This document shows positions 9,942 to 18,756 of a stretch of 64,000 bases of DNA, piece after piece. The position numbers and the translations under genes were made by a program. The number at the start of each line of letters is the position of its first letter. Positions within the stretch are counted from its first letter, which is position 1. The notes under the pieces are model-generated. The model worked only from the letters and a program-made list of their open reading frames with translations, searched no databases and was not told the origin of the DNA. The DNA is from Bradyrhizobium quebecense (GTDB lineage Bacteria > Pseudomonadota > Alphaproteobacteria > Rhizobiales > Xanthobacteraceae). The DNA lies in NCBI RefSeq assembly GCF_013373795.3, contig NZ_CP088022.1, forward strand, positions 8,315,501 to 8,379,500, given 5' to 3'.

Positions 9942-10399
9942 GGGTGGATCGGCAGGCCGGAGCGGCTGCAAAGTCGAAGAGCCGTTCGCTGACATGGTGG
10001 GCCTACGCCCTGATTGTCATCTTTTGCGGCTGCCTGATCACGGGAGTCCTGGTCTTGTTCGGCCTGTCCGCCTCATGGTGCTTGCTGAGCCGCGTGGCGC
10101 GGTGTTTCTCGGTTCAGCACGATACGCTTGACGTTGCGTTGCTTGGCTTGAAAATCTGGTCGATGCCCGCAATCTTCGTGGCGACGCTGGTTGCTGCAGT
10201 CGGTCAAATTCGCGGCGGCGTGGTCTGGTGGAATGTTCTTATTGCCGCAGCGCTGTCGATGCTAATGAGCAGCGTCGTGATATCCGGATCGGCGGAGTTG
10301 ACTGCATTTCCAGTGCTGCTGGCCACAACTCTGGTGCTCTTCGTGGGAGTTCAATTGTCACGATTGATCAGCAACCGGTTCAGCGGCTATCCGATATGA
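9938..10399 (+). CDS. Small membrane protein encoded between ruvA and ruvB
   Basis: About 153 residues in a frame that overlaps the ruvA stop (GTG 9938; GTG 9944 is an alternative) and whose TGA stop overlaps the ruvB start. The basic N-terminus ('[14 protein letters not shown]') is followed by about four hydrophobic segments ('[19 protein letters not shown]', '[14 protein letters not shown]', '[19 protein letters not shown]', '[15 protein letters not shown]'). I recognise no family. The overlaps on both sides imply it is translated with the ruv genes, so it is likely real, but nothing shows a role in recombination. It is not part of the usual ruvAB arrangement. Confidence 0.7.
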   Translation: MRVDRQAGAAAKSKSRSLTWWAYALIVIFCGCLITGVLVLFGLSASWCLLSRVARCFSVQHDTLDVALLGLKIWSMPAIFVATLVAAVGQIRGGVVWWNVLIAAALSMLMSSVVISGSAELTAFPVLLATTLVLFVGVQLSRLISNRFSGYPI

Positions 10400-11445
10400 A
10401 CACGCCCTCGCGCATGGTCACGCCCGAACGCCGCTCCGACGATGTCGGCGACACTGCGCTGCGTCCGCAGTCGCTGTCGGAGTTCGTCGGCCAAGCCCAG
10501 GCGCGCAAGAATCTCTCGATCTTCATCGAGGCGGCGAAGAAGCGCGGCGAGGCGCTCGATCACGTGCTGTTCGTCGGTCCACCGGGCCTCGGCAAGACCA
10601 CGCTGGCGCAGATCGTCGCGCGCGAGCTCGGTGTCGGCTTCCGTGCCACCTCCGGCCCTGTGATCGCGAAGGCCGGCGATCTCGCGGCGCTGCTCACCAA
10701 TCTGGAAGAGCGCGACGTGCTGTTCATCGACGAGATCCATCGCCTGAGCCCGGCGGTCGAGGAAGTGCTCTATCCCGCGATGGAGGATTTCCAGCTCGAT
10801 TTGATCATCGGCGAGGGCCCTGCGGCGCGCTCGGTGAAGATCGAGCTGTCGAAATTCACGCTGGTCGGCGCGACGACGCGCGCAGGCCTGCTCACCAATC
10901 CGCTGCGCGACCGCTTCGGCATTCCGATCCGGCTCAATTTCTACACCGAGGAAGAGCTGGAGAAAATCGTCACCCGCGGCGCCCGCGTGCTGAACATCGG
11001 CATGAGCCCTGACGGCGCCAACGAGATCGCGCGCCGCGCCCGCGGCACGCCGCGCATCGCCGGCCGCCTGCTGCGCCGCGTGCGCGACTTTGCCTCCGCG
11101 GCCGATGCCGAAGCCATCGATCGCGGCATCGCCGACCGGGCGCTGAGTGCGCTCGAGGTCGATAGCGCCGGGCTCGATGCGATGGACCGGCGCTATCTCA
11201 CCACCATCGCCTTGAACTATGGCGGCGGTCCGGTCGGCGTCGAGACCATGGCGGCGGCGCTGTCTGAGCCGCGCGATGCGATCGAGGACATCATCGAGCC
11301 CTATCTGATCCAGTGCGGCTATCTGCAGCGGACCCCGCGCGGCCGGCTCCTGACCTCGCATGCCTTCCGCCATCTCGGCCTCGCCGAGCCGAACCGCGAT
11401 CCCTCGCAGTTCGGCCTGTTCGGCGGCAATGGCGACGACGACTAA
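10396..11445 (+). CDS. ruvB: Holliday junction branch migration ATPase RuvB
   Basis: 349-residue AAA+ motor that drives branch migration with RuvA. Walker A '[12 protein letters not shown]', Walker B '[10 protein letters not shown]', sensor 1 '[18 protein letters not shown]', arginine finger region and the winged-helix C-terminus ('[13 protein letters not shown]') are intact. ATG 10396 is chosen because it overlaps the previous stop and begins the usual N-terminus '[13 protein letters not shown]'. Confidence 0.97.
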   Translation: MNTPSRMVTPERRSDDVGDTALRPQSLSEFVGQAQARKNLSIFIEAAKKRGEALDHVLFVGPPGLGKTTLAQIVARELGVGFRATSGPVIAKAGDLAALLTNLEERDVLFIDEIHRLSPAVEEVLYPAMEDFQLDLIIGEGPAARSVKIELSKFTLVGATTRAGLLTNPLRDRFGIPIRLNFYTEEELEKIVTRGARVLNIGMSPDGANEIARRARGTPRIAGRLLRRVRDFASAADAEAIDRGIADRALSALEVDSAGLDAMDRRYLTTIALNYGGGPVGVETMAAALSEPRDAIEDIIEPYLIQCGYLQRTPRGRLLTSHAFRHLGLAEPNRDPSQFGLFGGNGDDD

Positions 11446-11446
11446 G

Positions 11447-11500
11447 CATGATCCGGAAAAGTGCGAAGCGGTTTTCCGGTGAAGATCATGCTCAAACAAA
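11447..11500. repeat. Dispersed palindromic repeat (GCATGATCCGGAAAA type)
   Basis: 'CATGATCCGGAAAAGTGCGA' with 'GCGGTTTTCCGGTGAAGATCATGC' forms a long hairpin right after ruvB. A diverged copy is at 26499-26575. This family is abundant in bradyrhizobial genomes and may end transcription of the ruv operon. Confidence 0.65.
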
Positions 11501-11672
11501 ATGCCTCGCTCTCGAAGACGTGAAAAGGCGTGTTGATGCGGCGCGTCACGCCTCACGGTAACCTTGCCCACTAAACATTGCGACGTCTCTGCAGGTTGTC
11601 TGCACAAACGCGGCCCAATTTCACTCCAATCCAAGGGCCTATCCTGGATCAGGTATCACCGATCAAACGTCC

Positions 11673-12590
11673 ATGATTTCACGTCGTCATTTTCTTCGCG
11701 GGTTCGGCGGAATGACCGCCGCGACCGCCTCGACCGGGGCCTACGGCCTGAGCGAGCCGGTCGTCCGGCTCACGCTGACGCGCTACGATCTGTCGCCGCG
11801 GCATTGGCCTTCGGACTTTCCGCTCAAGATCGCCGCGATCGCCGACATTCACGCCTGCGATCCATGGATGTCGCTCGATCGCATCGCCGAGATCGTCGAG
11901 CGCACCAACGCGCTGAACCCGGACATCATCGTGCTGCTGGGCGACTATGTCGCGGGGCTGCGCCACGTCACCCGCTTCATTCCGGCCTCCGAATGGGCGG
12001 CGGTGCTGAAGCACTTGAAGGCGCCGCTCGGCGTCCATGCCGTGCTCGGCAATCACGACTATTGGGACGACAAGACGGTGCAGCGGCAGGGGCAGGGCAC
12101 CCCCGTCGCGCGCCGTGCACTGGAGCGCGCGGGCATCCCGGTCTACGAGAACGACACGGTGCGGCTGGTCAAGGACGGCCGTCCGTTCTGGCTCGCCGGT
12201 CTTGGCGATCAGCTCGCCTATCTGCCGGCGCGGCGCTATCGCGAGGTCCGGCGCATCGGGGTTGACGATCTCAACGCGACGCTTGCAAAAGTCACCGACG
12301 ATGCGCCGGTGATCCTGCTCGCGCATGAGCCCGACGTCGCGCTCCGCGTACCCTCGCGCGTCGCGCTACAGCTGTCCGGCCACACCCATGGCGGCCAGAT
12401 CCGGCTGCTCGGATGGTCGCCCGCGGTGCCGGTGAAGCACGGCATGCGGCTCGCCTATGGCCACATCAAGCTGAAATGCGACGTGGTCGTCTCCGGCGGC
12501 CTTGGCTGCAGCATCATGCCGTTCCGCCTCGGCGTGCCACCCGAGATCGTGCAGGTCACGCTCGGCGCAAAGGGGCCTGTGGTGTCCTGA
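11673..12590 (+). CDS. Tat-exported metallophosphoesterase (YkuE/YaeI type)
   Basis: 305 residues. The N-terminus 'MISRRHFLRGFGG' carries a twin-arginine export signal followed by a short hydrophobic stretch. Calcineurin-type metal motifs follow: 'IADIHACD', 'VLLGDYVAG', 'VLGNHDYWDD', 'LLAHEPD' and 'LSGHTHGGQI'. In YaeI/YkuE proteins this class is linked to envelope lipid hydrolysis; substrate here unknown. It lies between ruvB and ybgC on the same strand. Confidence 0.9.
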   Translation: MISRRHFLRGFGGMTAATASTGAYGLSEPVVRLTLTRYDLSPRHWPSDFPLKIAAIADIHACDPWMSLDRIAEIVERTNALNPDIIVLLGDYVAGLRHVTRFIPASEWAAVLKHLKAPLGVHAVLGNHDYWDDKTVQRQGQGTPVARRALERAGIPVYENDTVRLVKDGRPFWLAGLGDQLAYLPARRYREVRRIGVDDLNATLAKVTDDAPVILLAHEPDVALRVPSRVALQLSGHTHGGQIRLLGWSPAVPVKHGMRLAYGHIKLKCDVVVSGGLGCSIMPFRLGVPPEIVQVTLGAKGPVVS

Positions 12591-12658
12591 TCGTGCTTGC
12601 GTGATCGCGCAATTTGCGTAACACGATTGTCTTTCCGAGAGCGATCGAGGGGCCGCAA

Positions 12659-13108
12659 TTGACCTTACCCCATATTGACGGTGCGATCCGCGATGGCCGA
12701 CACCATATGCAGGTCCGTGTCTATTACGAAGACACCGATTTTTCCGGCATCGTTTACCACGCCAATTACCTGCGCTTCATGGAGCGCGGGCGCACCAATC
12801 ATCTCCGATTGATGGGCGCCGAACAGAACGCGCTGTTCGAGGAGGCGCAGGAGGAGACCGGCGGCTTCGCCTTTGTGGTGCGCTCGATGACGCTCGACTT
12901 CCTGAAGCCCGCGCGGATGGACGACATGCTCGACGTCGTGACCTGGCCGATCGCGGTGAAGGGCGCCTCCATCATGCTCGCCCAGGAGGTCAGGCGCGGC
13001 GATGACGTGCTTGTGAAGGCGCAGGTGCGCGTTGCCTTCGTTAGTCAGGGCAGGGCACAGCCGATTCCGAAGTCCATCCGTGCGCTGATGAAGGCCGATA
13101 TGGCCTAG
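12659..13108 (+). CDS. ybgC: Tol-Pal system-associated acyl-CoA thioesterase YbgC
   Basis: 149-residue hot-dog thioesterase. The signature 'VYYEDTDFSGIVYHANYLRFMERGR' contains the catalytic Asp. TTG 12659 is preferred because GAGGGG lies 7-13 bases upstream and the protein then begins '(M)TLPHIDGAIRDGRH'; a TTG at 12614 would add 15 residues. In alphaproteobacteria this gene usually follows ruvB closely and leads into tolQRAB. Here no tol gene follows. Confidence 0.92.
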   Translation: MTLPHIDGAIRDGRHHMQVRVYYEDTDFSGIVYHANYLRFMERGRTNHLRLMGAEQNALFEEAQEETGGFAFVVRSMTLDFLKPARMDDMLDVVTWPIAVKGASIMLAQEVRRGDDVLVKAQVRVAFVSQGRAQPIPKSIRALMKADMA

Positions 13109-13194
13109 CTATGGGGCGATAGGAAACGGCCTATCGACTCTTCATCCGGCGACGATAGATTTGCGCATGACAAACCAACCGCGAGGGATCGCCG

Positions 13195-13662
13195 ATGTCA
13201 CGCCCGCCGCTGCCGCCCTTTACCCGCGAGACCGCCGCGCAGAAGGCGCGCATGGCGGAAGATGCCTGGAATTCGCGCGACCCCGTTCGGGTTGCCGGCG
13301 CCTATACCGAGGACAGCCGCTGGCGCAATCGCTCCGAGGTGTTTGCCGGCCGCGAGGCGATCGTGGCCTTCCTGACCCGCAAATGGGAAAAGGAGCGGGA
13401 GTATCGCCTGATCAAGGATCTCTGGGCGTTCGACGGCAACCGCATCGCGGTGCGCTTCCAGTACGAATGGCACGACGCCGGCGGCAACTGGTTTCGCTCC
13501 TACGGCAACGAGCAGTGGGAGTTCGACGAGCACGGCCTGATGCGCCGGCGCGAGGCCTCGATCAACGACATCGCGATCTCAGAGAAGGACCGCCGCTTCC
13601 ACTGGCCTGCGCCGGGCCCGCGTCCGGCCGATGTTCCGGGGTTGGGGGATAGTCCGTTCTAA
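13195..13662 (+). CDS. NTF2-like protein, DUF1348 type
   Basis: 155 residues with the cone-shaped NTF2-like/SnoaL fold pattern: '[23 protein letters not shown]', '[16 protein letters not shown]', '[13 protein letters not shown]', '[22 protein letters not shown]'. Family members are small cytosolic proteins of unproven function. Followed by a complex repeat. Confidence 0.85.
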   Translation: MSRPPLPPFTRETAAQKARMAEDAWNSRDPVRVAGAYTEDSRWRNRSEVFAGREAIVAFLTRKWEKEREYRLIKDLWAFDGNRIAVRFQYEWHDAGGNWFRSYGNEQWEFDEHGLMRRREASINDIAISEKDRRFHWPAPGPRPADVPGLGDSPF

Positions 13663-13912
13663 AGCGGGATGAGTTTGGTTGAATCGGCCTGCCGTGTTTT
13701 CGGTTCACCTCTCCCCGCCGGGGAGAGGTCGGATTGCGAAGCAATCCGGGTGAGGGCTCCTGCTCTCTCGATAGACCGTAACCCCTCACCCGATTTGCTG
13801 CGCAAATCGACCTCTCCCAAGGGAGAGGTGAACTTTCGACGCCGTTCCAGCTCAACCTAATCTCATCGCGCTTTAGTTGTCGTCCCGGCGAAGACCGGGA
13901 CGACGCATGGTA
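13663..13912. repeat. Compound nested palindrome
   Basis: An outer inverted repeat ('AAAGCGGGATGAGTTTGGTTGA' near 13662; 'CAACCTAATCTCATCGCGCTTTA' near 13852) encloses an inner one ('CACCTCTCCCCGCCGGGGAGAGG' near 13708; 'CCTCTCCCAAGGGAGAGGTG' near 13810) with a 'GATTGCGAAGCAATC' / 'GATTTGCTGCGCAAATC' pair. A further hairpin 'CGTCCCGGCGAAGACCGGGACG' follows at 13880-13901. Noncoding. Confidence 0.65.
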
Positions 13913-14322
13913 AGAGACCGCCTTATGCCGCCGCCTTGTGCCGCGCGATCTCGGCCTTGTAGAGCTCGAACTCCTCCGCGACCGCCTTCGCGACAGACGG
14001 CCGGGTTCGCAGGCGCTCGTAATAGGCCTTCAGCGCCGGCCATTTCGCCAGTTCGATCGGCGGCGTCGCCATGGTCCAGTTGATGACCGTGACGAGATAG
14101 GCGTCAGCGACGCTGAAATGATCGAGCAAATACTCGCGGCCTTTCAGGTGATCCTCGACATAGTCGAGCCGCGAGACGTATTTCTCCAGCGCGTAGGCCT
14201 TGGCATCCGGCGGCGCCTTCTTGTCGAGCAGCGGCAGGAACAGGCCCTTGTGCAGCTCGGTGCCGATGAAGGTAAGCGCGAATTTCTCCGCACCTTTTGC
14301 TTTTGAGAGTCCTGATGCATGA

Positions 14323-14348
14323 GGTGTCCACCAAAATAGGTGGACACC
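14323..14348. promoter_or_regulatory. Perfect 10-bp inverted repeat before IS66 tnpA
   Basis: GGTGTCCACC-AAAATA-GGTGGACACC ends 5 bases before the tnpA ATG. It could be an operator or an mRNA hairpin limiting transposase expression by hiding the start region. Confidence 0.55.
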
Positions 14349-14353
14349 TTGTG

Positions 14354-14812
14354 ATGAGCGACGATGATCAGAAACTGCGGGTCAGGCTTGTCGGCCGGAA
14401 CGGTCGCCGGCGCTACGAGGCGGCATCGAAAGAGCGTCTTGTCGCGGCCTGCCTTGAGCCTGGGGTTTCGGTATCGAGGCTTGCACTCGAACATGGGGTC
14501 AACGCGAACCTCCTTCGGAAGTGGATCAAGAAGCACAGCGCGACCAGGTCGCTGCCGCCGTCCTCACGCCCGGCGTTCATCCCGGTTCAGCTTGAGGGGA
14601 AGTCCGAGCGGGACCTGTCGCGAAAAGACAGCGTGGCGACGGTTGATTTGCCGGCTTACGATGAAGTGCGTGGTTCGGAACCCAAAGGGACTCCAGCTTT
14701 TTGTTCTCCGGCCAAAGTGAGCGTGTCGCTGCCGAATGGCGTGAAGCTCGCGCTGGAATGCGGCGATGTGGATGCATTGACGGCGATCATCGGAGCGCTG
14801 GGCGATGTTTAG
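14354..14812 (+). CDS. tnpA: IS66 TnpA accessory protein
   Basis: 152 residues with a helix-turn-helix of the IS66/IS3 OrfA type ('ACLEPGVSVSRLALEHGVNANLLRKWIKK', read about residues 31-59). Required with TnpB for IS66 transposition. ATG 14354 starts 'MSDDDQKLRVRLVG'; an upstream in-frame TTG (14297) would run through the hairpin. Overlaps tnpB by 8 bases. Confidence 0.88.
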   Translation: MSDDDQKLRVRLVGRNGRRRYEAASKERLVAACLEPGVSVSRLALEHGVNANLLRKWIKKHSATRSLPPSSRPAFIPVQLEGKSERDLSRKDSVATVDLPAYDEVRGSEPKGTPAFCSPAKVSVSLPNGVKLALECGDVDALTAIIGALGDV

Positions 14813-15158
14813 ACTGGGCGATGACCTGCAGGTCTATCTGCACCGTGAGCCGATCGACTTCCGGGCTGGCATCAACAGCCTTGCGGTCCTGGTCCAGGAG
14901 ACGATGGCGCTCGATCCATTCACTCCGGCGGTTTTTGCGTTCTGCAATCGCCGTTGCGACCGGATGAAGCTTCTGTTCTTCGATCGGTCCGGCTTTGTAC
15001 TGGTCCTGAAGCGGCTGACCGAAGACAGGTTCCGATGGCCGCGCCGCCAGGAGGCGATCGTCACGCTGACGACGGAGCAATTGCACTGGATCCTTGACGG
15101 CATCGATATCGATGCGATGGTCCGCCATCCGGTGCGGCAATATCAGGTTGCCGGCTGA
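14805..15158 (+). CDS. tnpB: IS66 TnpB accessory protein
   Basis: 117 residues, the usual size for IS66 Orf2, with the conserved 'VYLHREPIDFRAGINSLA' start and 'DRMKLLFFDRSGFVLVLKRL' core. It overlaps tnpA, indicating coupled translation. Biochemical role not established. Confidence 0.93.
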   Translation: MFRLGDDLQVYLHREPIDFRAGINSLAVLVQETMALDPFTPAVFAFCNRRCDRMKLLFFDRSGFVLVLKRLTEDRFRWPRRQEAIVTLTTEQLHWILDGIDIDAMVRHPVRQYQVAG

Positions 15159-15210
15159 GCTCTCGAGTTGAGCGGTTGACGCGTCGGTACGGTTCAGATT
15201 CAAGAATTCG

Positions 15211-16782
15211 ATGAATCGAACCGGCGATCCGAGTGTTGAAGTGCTGTTGGCACGCATTGCTGCGCTGCAGGCGGAGAACCATCAACTCGCCGACCGCGTC
15301 GCCAAGCTCGAGGAAGAACTGGCGCTGGCACGCCTGCATCGTTTTGCGCCGCGCAGCGAAAAGCATGTTGATCGTCTCTTCAATGAAGCCGAGCAGGCCT
15401 CCGATGAGGAGGACGCCGGCAGTGAAACGAACAATATCGCCGAACTTCCGGACACGGGCTTGCCACCCGTCGAAAACACAATGGGAAAGAAGCGCGGCCG
15501 CAAGCCGCTGCCGGGGAACCTACCTCGTGAGCGCGTCGAGTATGACCTGTCCGACGATCAGAAGGCGTGTCCTTGCTGCCGTGGCCAGATGCATCGCATG
15601 GGCGAGGCTGTCACCGAGCAACTTCATATCGAGGTGAAGGCGAAGGTTTTACAGAATGTGCGCTTCAAATATGCGTGCCGCCATTGCGATCGCACCGGGA
15701 TCCACGCCCCTGTCGTGACCGCGCCGATGCCGCCGCAACCATTGCCGGGCAGCGTTGCCACGCCCTCGACGCTGGCGTTCGCGCTGGTTCACAAATATGT
15801 CGATGGCACGCCGCTCTACCGCCTGGCGCAGGCCTTCGAACGTGCAGGTGTTCCTGTCAGCCGCGGCGCTTTGGGCCACTGGGTGATTGGCTCGAGCGAG
15901 AAGCATCTGCATCGCATCTACGACGCCCTGAAGCTGCGGCTCAGATCACAACCTCTCATCCATGGCGACGAGACAACGGTTCAGGTCCTCAAGGAGAAGG
16001 ACAAACGGGCCACCAGCACATCGTACATGTGGGCTTATCGCAGCGGCAAGGGCAGCCACGAGCCGATCGTTCTTCTGGATTATCAGCCGGGCCGCGGCCA
16101 AATCCACCCGCAAGCCTTCCTCGGCGATTACCGTGGCATTGTAATGAGTGACGGCTATACCGCATGGCGCACGCTGGAAGGGGCCACCCACATTGGATGC
16201 ATGGCCCACTCCCGGCGGCGCTTTGTCGATGCCCTCAAAGCCAGGAAGAAGGGCGGCGGTCCGCCCGAGCAAGCGCTGCGGTTCTTTGAACAGCTCTACC
16301 GGGTTGAAAGGCGGGCGTGGGACGGAATACCGGAGAAGGGTGAAACACAGGCCTACTGCATTCGCCGCTTCCGCCAGCAACATAGTGTCCCCATCCTCAA
16401 TGCTCTCAAAGTATGGCTCGATGACATGGCCCCGAAGGTCTTGCCTGACAGCAAGCTCGGCGACGCCGTATCCTACACCCGAAACCAATGGGAATATCTG
16501 ACGCGCTACACCGGGGACGGCAGCATGCCGATTGACAACAATCTTCTGGAGCGCGACATCAGGGTTTTTGCAACTGGCAGGAAGAGTTGGTTGTTCAGCG
16601 ATACCGTGGACGGAGCCAAGGCCAGTGCCGTCGTCTATAGCCTGATGCTGACCTGCCGCGCCTCACGTGTCGAGCCGTTAGCGTGGTTGCGCCACGTCCT
16701 CACCGAATTGCCTCAGCGCGCCGGCGACGCCGATATTACAGACCTGCTGCCCTTCAACTTCCACAAAGCCGCCACTGCCTGA
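15211..16782 (+). CDS. tnpC: IS66 transposase TnpC
   Basis: 523-residue DDE transposase. In order: an N-terminal leucine-rich coiled coil ('LLARIAALQAENHQLADRV'), a zinc-binding Cys cluster ('CPCCRGQ', 'CRHCD'), a catalytic region with 'LIHGDETTVQVL' and 'IVMSDGYTAW', and a C-terminal 'NLLERDIRVFATGRKSWLFS' containing the Glu. The frame is intact. Begins 52 bases after tnpB. Confidence 0.95.
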   Translation: MNRTGDPSVEVLLARIAALQAENHQLADRVAKLEEELALARLHRFAPRSEKHVDRLFNEAEQASDEEDAGSETNNIAELPDTGLPPVENTMGKKRGRKPLPGNLPRERVEYDLSDDQKACPCCRGQMHRMGEAVTEQLHIEVKAKVLQNVRFKYACRHCDRTGIHAPVVTAPMPPQPLPGSVATPSTLAFALVHKYVDGTPLYRLAQAFERAGVPVSRGALGHWVIGSSEKHLHRIYDALKLRLRSQPLIHGDETTVQVLKEKDKRATSTSYMWAYRSGKGSHEPIVLLDYQPGRGQIHPQAFLGDYRGIVMSDGYTAWRTLEGATHIGCMAHSRRRFVDALKARKKGGGPPEQALRFFEQLYRVERRAWDGIPEKGETQAYCIRRFRQQHSVPILNALKVWLDDMAPKVLPDSKLGDAVSYTRNQWEYLTRYTGDGSMPIDNNLLERDIRVFATGRKSWLFSDTVDGAKASAVVYSLMLTCRASRVEPLAWLRHVLTELPQRAGDADITDLLPFNFHKAATA

Positions 16783-17204
16783 ACGGCTCGGTATCGCCCG
16801 ATACCAGGGCAATCCATCAAAACCGCCGGCGTGCGAAGAAAATCGCGCTTACCGATGAAGCACAGCCATTGATGCAGTTTTGAACGCTCGGCGTTCGACG
16901 CGGTGCCGAGGCCGGCCCGCGGGAACTGGTCGGCGACATATTGCAGGATCGCTGCGTTCTCGGTCAGCACGACGCCGTCGTCGGTGCGCAGCGTCGGCAC
17001 CAGCCCGAGCGGGTTGACCTTGTTGAAGTCAGAGCCGTCGTTGCGCACCTGCTTGGTCTTCGGATCGACCTCGAGATAGTTGGCCGGCTGGCCGGCTTCT
17101 TAGAGCGCGACGCGGGTCGCCATCGAGCAGGCGAGCGGCGAGAAATAAAGGTCCATTGGTGCCTCCTTGGGGCGGTCTGGCGCGGATGTCCCGGCCGTTG
17201 TTGA

Positions 17205-17267
17205 TTTTTGTACTGTCCTGGATAATATTGATGCGGTCAAGGAATTAAATGCGAAATGGTACAAAAA
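17205..17267. promoter_or_regulatory. Candidate TetR operator half-sites
   Basis: TTTTTGTAC (17205-17213) and GTACAAAAA (17259-17267) form an inverted repeat across the divergent GST-tetR promoter region; the second half overlaps the tetR start codon region. The wide spacing makes a single operator uncertain; autoregulation is an inference. Confidence 0.35.
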
Positions 17268-17915
17268 ACTAACAAGCCGCCATCTGCTGCCAAAATCGCA
17301 GCGCCTGTCGCGCCGAAGCGGCGCGGGCGGCCGCGCGCCTATGAGCCCGAGGTCGCGCTCGGCAAGGCGCTCGATCTATTCCGCCGCGACGGCTTCGCCG
17401 CGACCTCGCTCGATGATCTCAGCGCTGCGACCGGCATGAACCGGCCGAGCCTCTATGGCGCGTTCGGCGACAAGCGCGAGCTCTACATCAAGAGCTACCA
17501 GCGCTACCGCGATGACGCGCGCGCGGCGATGGTCGATATCTTCCGTGCCGATGCGCCGCTGCGCGAGCGGCTCGAGCGCATCTACCGGATCGCGCTCGAC
17601 ATCTATCTCTCCGGCGAGTCCGGCCCGCGCGGCTGCTTCACGGTGATGACGGCCGCGTCCGAGGCGGTGTCGGATCCGGGCATCCGCACCATGGTGGTCG
17701 AGGGCCTGACCGAGCTCGACAAGGCGTTCGGCATCTGCTTCCGCCATGCCAAGGAGCGCGGCGAACTGCCAGAGGGCGCCGATCCGGCATCGCTGGCGCA
17801 TCTTGCCTCGGCGACCATCCACACCATCGCGATCCGTGCCCGCGCCCGCGTGCCGCGCGGGGAACTCGAGGCGATCGTGAAGGGCGCCCTCGACGTGCTG
17901 TGCGCGGCCAAATAG
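17256..17915 (+). CDS. TetR-family transcriptional regulator
   Basis: 219 residues. The basic leader 'KRRGRPRAYEPEVALGKALD' is followed by the TetR helix-turn-helix 'GFAATSLDDLSAATGMNRPSLYGAFGDKRELY' (about residues 46-77) and a ligand-binding C-terminal half ('RGCFTVMTAASEAVSDPGIR', as in the AcrR/YxaF-like C-terminal group). Divergent from the disrupted GST gene, which it may once have controlled. Confidence 0.92.
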   Translation: MVQKTNKPPSAAKIAAPVAPKRRGRPRAYEPEVALGKALDLFRRDGFAATSLDDLSAATGMNRPSLYGAFGDKRELYIKSYQRYRDDARAAMVDIFRADAPLRERLERIYRIALDIYLSGESGPRGCFTVMTAASEAVSDPGIRTMVVEGLTELDKAFGICFRHAKERGELPEGADPASLAHLASATIHTIAIRARARVPRGELEAIVKGALDVLCAAK

Positions 17916-18006
17916 CCGCGGCGAAATTTCTTACCGATCAAATGTCGGGCGATGTTCTTCGCGCCCGTCTTCCGTAAGGTCCCTCAACTCACGGAAGCGG
18001 AATATC

Positions 18007-18657
18007 ATGGGAAAAGTCAGGACTTCAGCATTCTCGGTCTCGATCGACGGATTTGGCGCCGCGTCACGGCAGAGCCTCGAAAATCCATTCGGCGAAGGTG
18101 GCATGGTGCTGCCTGCCTGGTTCCTCGGGACGCGGACGTTTCGCCAGACCTTCGGCCAGGATGGCGGCAGCACCGGTCTCGATGACGAGATCGCGCGCAA
18201 GTCGATGGAAAATATCGGCGCCTGGATTTTGGGCCGTAATATGTTCGGCCCGATCCGCGGACCGTGGCCGGATGATGCCTGGAAAGGCTGGTGGGGCGAC
18301 AATCCGCCGTATCACACGCCGGTGTTCGTGCTGACCCATCACGCGCGGCCCGACATCGAGATGGAAGGCGGGACGACGTTTCACTTCGTGACATCAGGAA
18401 TTGCCGAAGCGCTCGAGCGCGCGCGTGATGTTGCGCAGGGCAAGGACATCAGGGTCGGCGGCGGCGTTTCGCTAGTGCGCCAGTTCCTGCAAGCGCGTTT
18501 GCTCGACGAGCTGCAATTGGCGCTGTCGCCGGTGCTGCTCGGCTCGGGCGAGAATCTGTTCGCGGGCCTCGATCTTCCTACCCTCGGCTATGGCGTCGTC
18601 GCGCATGTCGCGAGCCCGAACGCCACGCACGTCACCTTCGCGCGCAAGACATCCTGA
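18007..18657 (+). CDS. Dihydrofolate reductase-fold (RibD C-terminal-like) protein
   Basis: 216 residues of the RibD_C/DHFR-like family, probably an NADPH-dependent reductase of unknown substrate. Typical features: 'FSVSIDGFGA' near the N-terminus, 'AWILGRNMFGPIRGPW', 'VFVLTHHARPD', 'DIRVGGGVSLVRQFLQARLLDELQLALSPVLLGSG'. Starts at ATG with GGAA upstream. A shorter relative is at 35583-36113. Confidence 0.88.
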   Translation: MGKVRTSAFSVSIDGFGAASRQSLENPFGEGGMVLPAWFLGTRTFRQTFGQDGGSTGLDDEIARKSMENIGAWILGRNMFGPIRGPWPDDAWKGWWGDNPPYHTPVFVLTHHARPDIEMEGGTTFHFVTSGIAEALERARDVAQGKDIRVGGGVSLVRQFLQARLLDELQLALSPVLLGSGENLFAGLDLPTLGYGVVAHVASPNATHVTFARKTS

Positions 18658-18719
18658 ACGGTTCACGCCCGCGTCAGCGGCCAAAAATTGGCCGTTGACG
18701 CGGGCGCCGTTTGGTCGTA

Positions 18720-18750
18720 CTTAACCCAAAGGTTATTTAACCTATGAGCT
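18720..18750. promoter_or_regulatory. Candidate ArsR-type operator
   Basis: TTAACC-CAAA-GGTTA (18721-18735) is an inverted repeat followed by a further TTAACC. It lies just before the ArsR-like gene, consistent with autoregulation. Inference from position and symmetry only. Confidence 0.45.
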
Positions 18751-18756
18751 AAGTAC

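Larger units (their letters stand above)
14272..16852. mobile_element. IS66-family insertion sequence, 2581 bp, complete
   Basis: Flanked by an 8-bp duplication CGATGAAG (14264-14271 and 16853-16860) inside a GST gene. Terminal inverted repeats begin GTAAGCGCGAATTTCTCCGC at the left and, reverse-complemented, GTAAGCGCGATTTTCTTCGC at the right. It carries the three IS66 genes tnpA, tnpB and tnpC, all open, so it may still be active. Confidence 0.95.
13923..17156 (-). pseudogene. Glutathione S-transferase gene, nonsense codon and IS66 insertion
   Basis: N-terminal part (17156-16853) reads 'MDLYFSPLACSMATRVAL' then a TAA stop at codon 19, then 'EAGQPANYLEVDPKTKQV' to 'KLHQWLCFIG'. The C-terminal part (14271-13923) continues 'FIGTELHKGLFLPLLDKKAP' to 'ELYKAEIARHKAAA'. 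Joining the halves across one copy of the 8-bp target gives 645 bases, 214 codons plus stop, in one frame apart from the TAA, which probably replaced a Tyr codon. So the gene carries two independent lesions. The intact protein would be a thioredoxin-fold GST. Confidence 0.92.
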
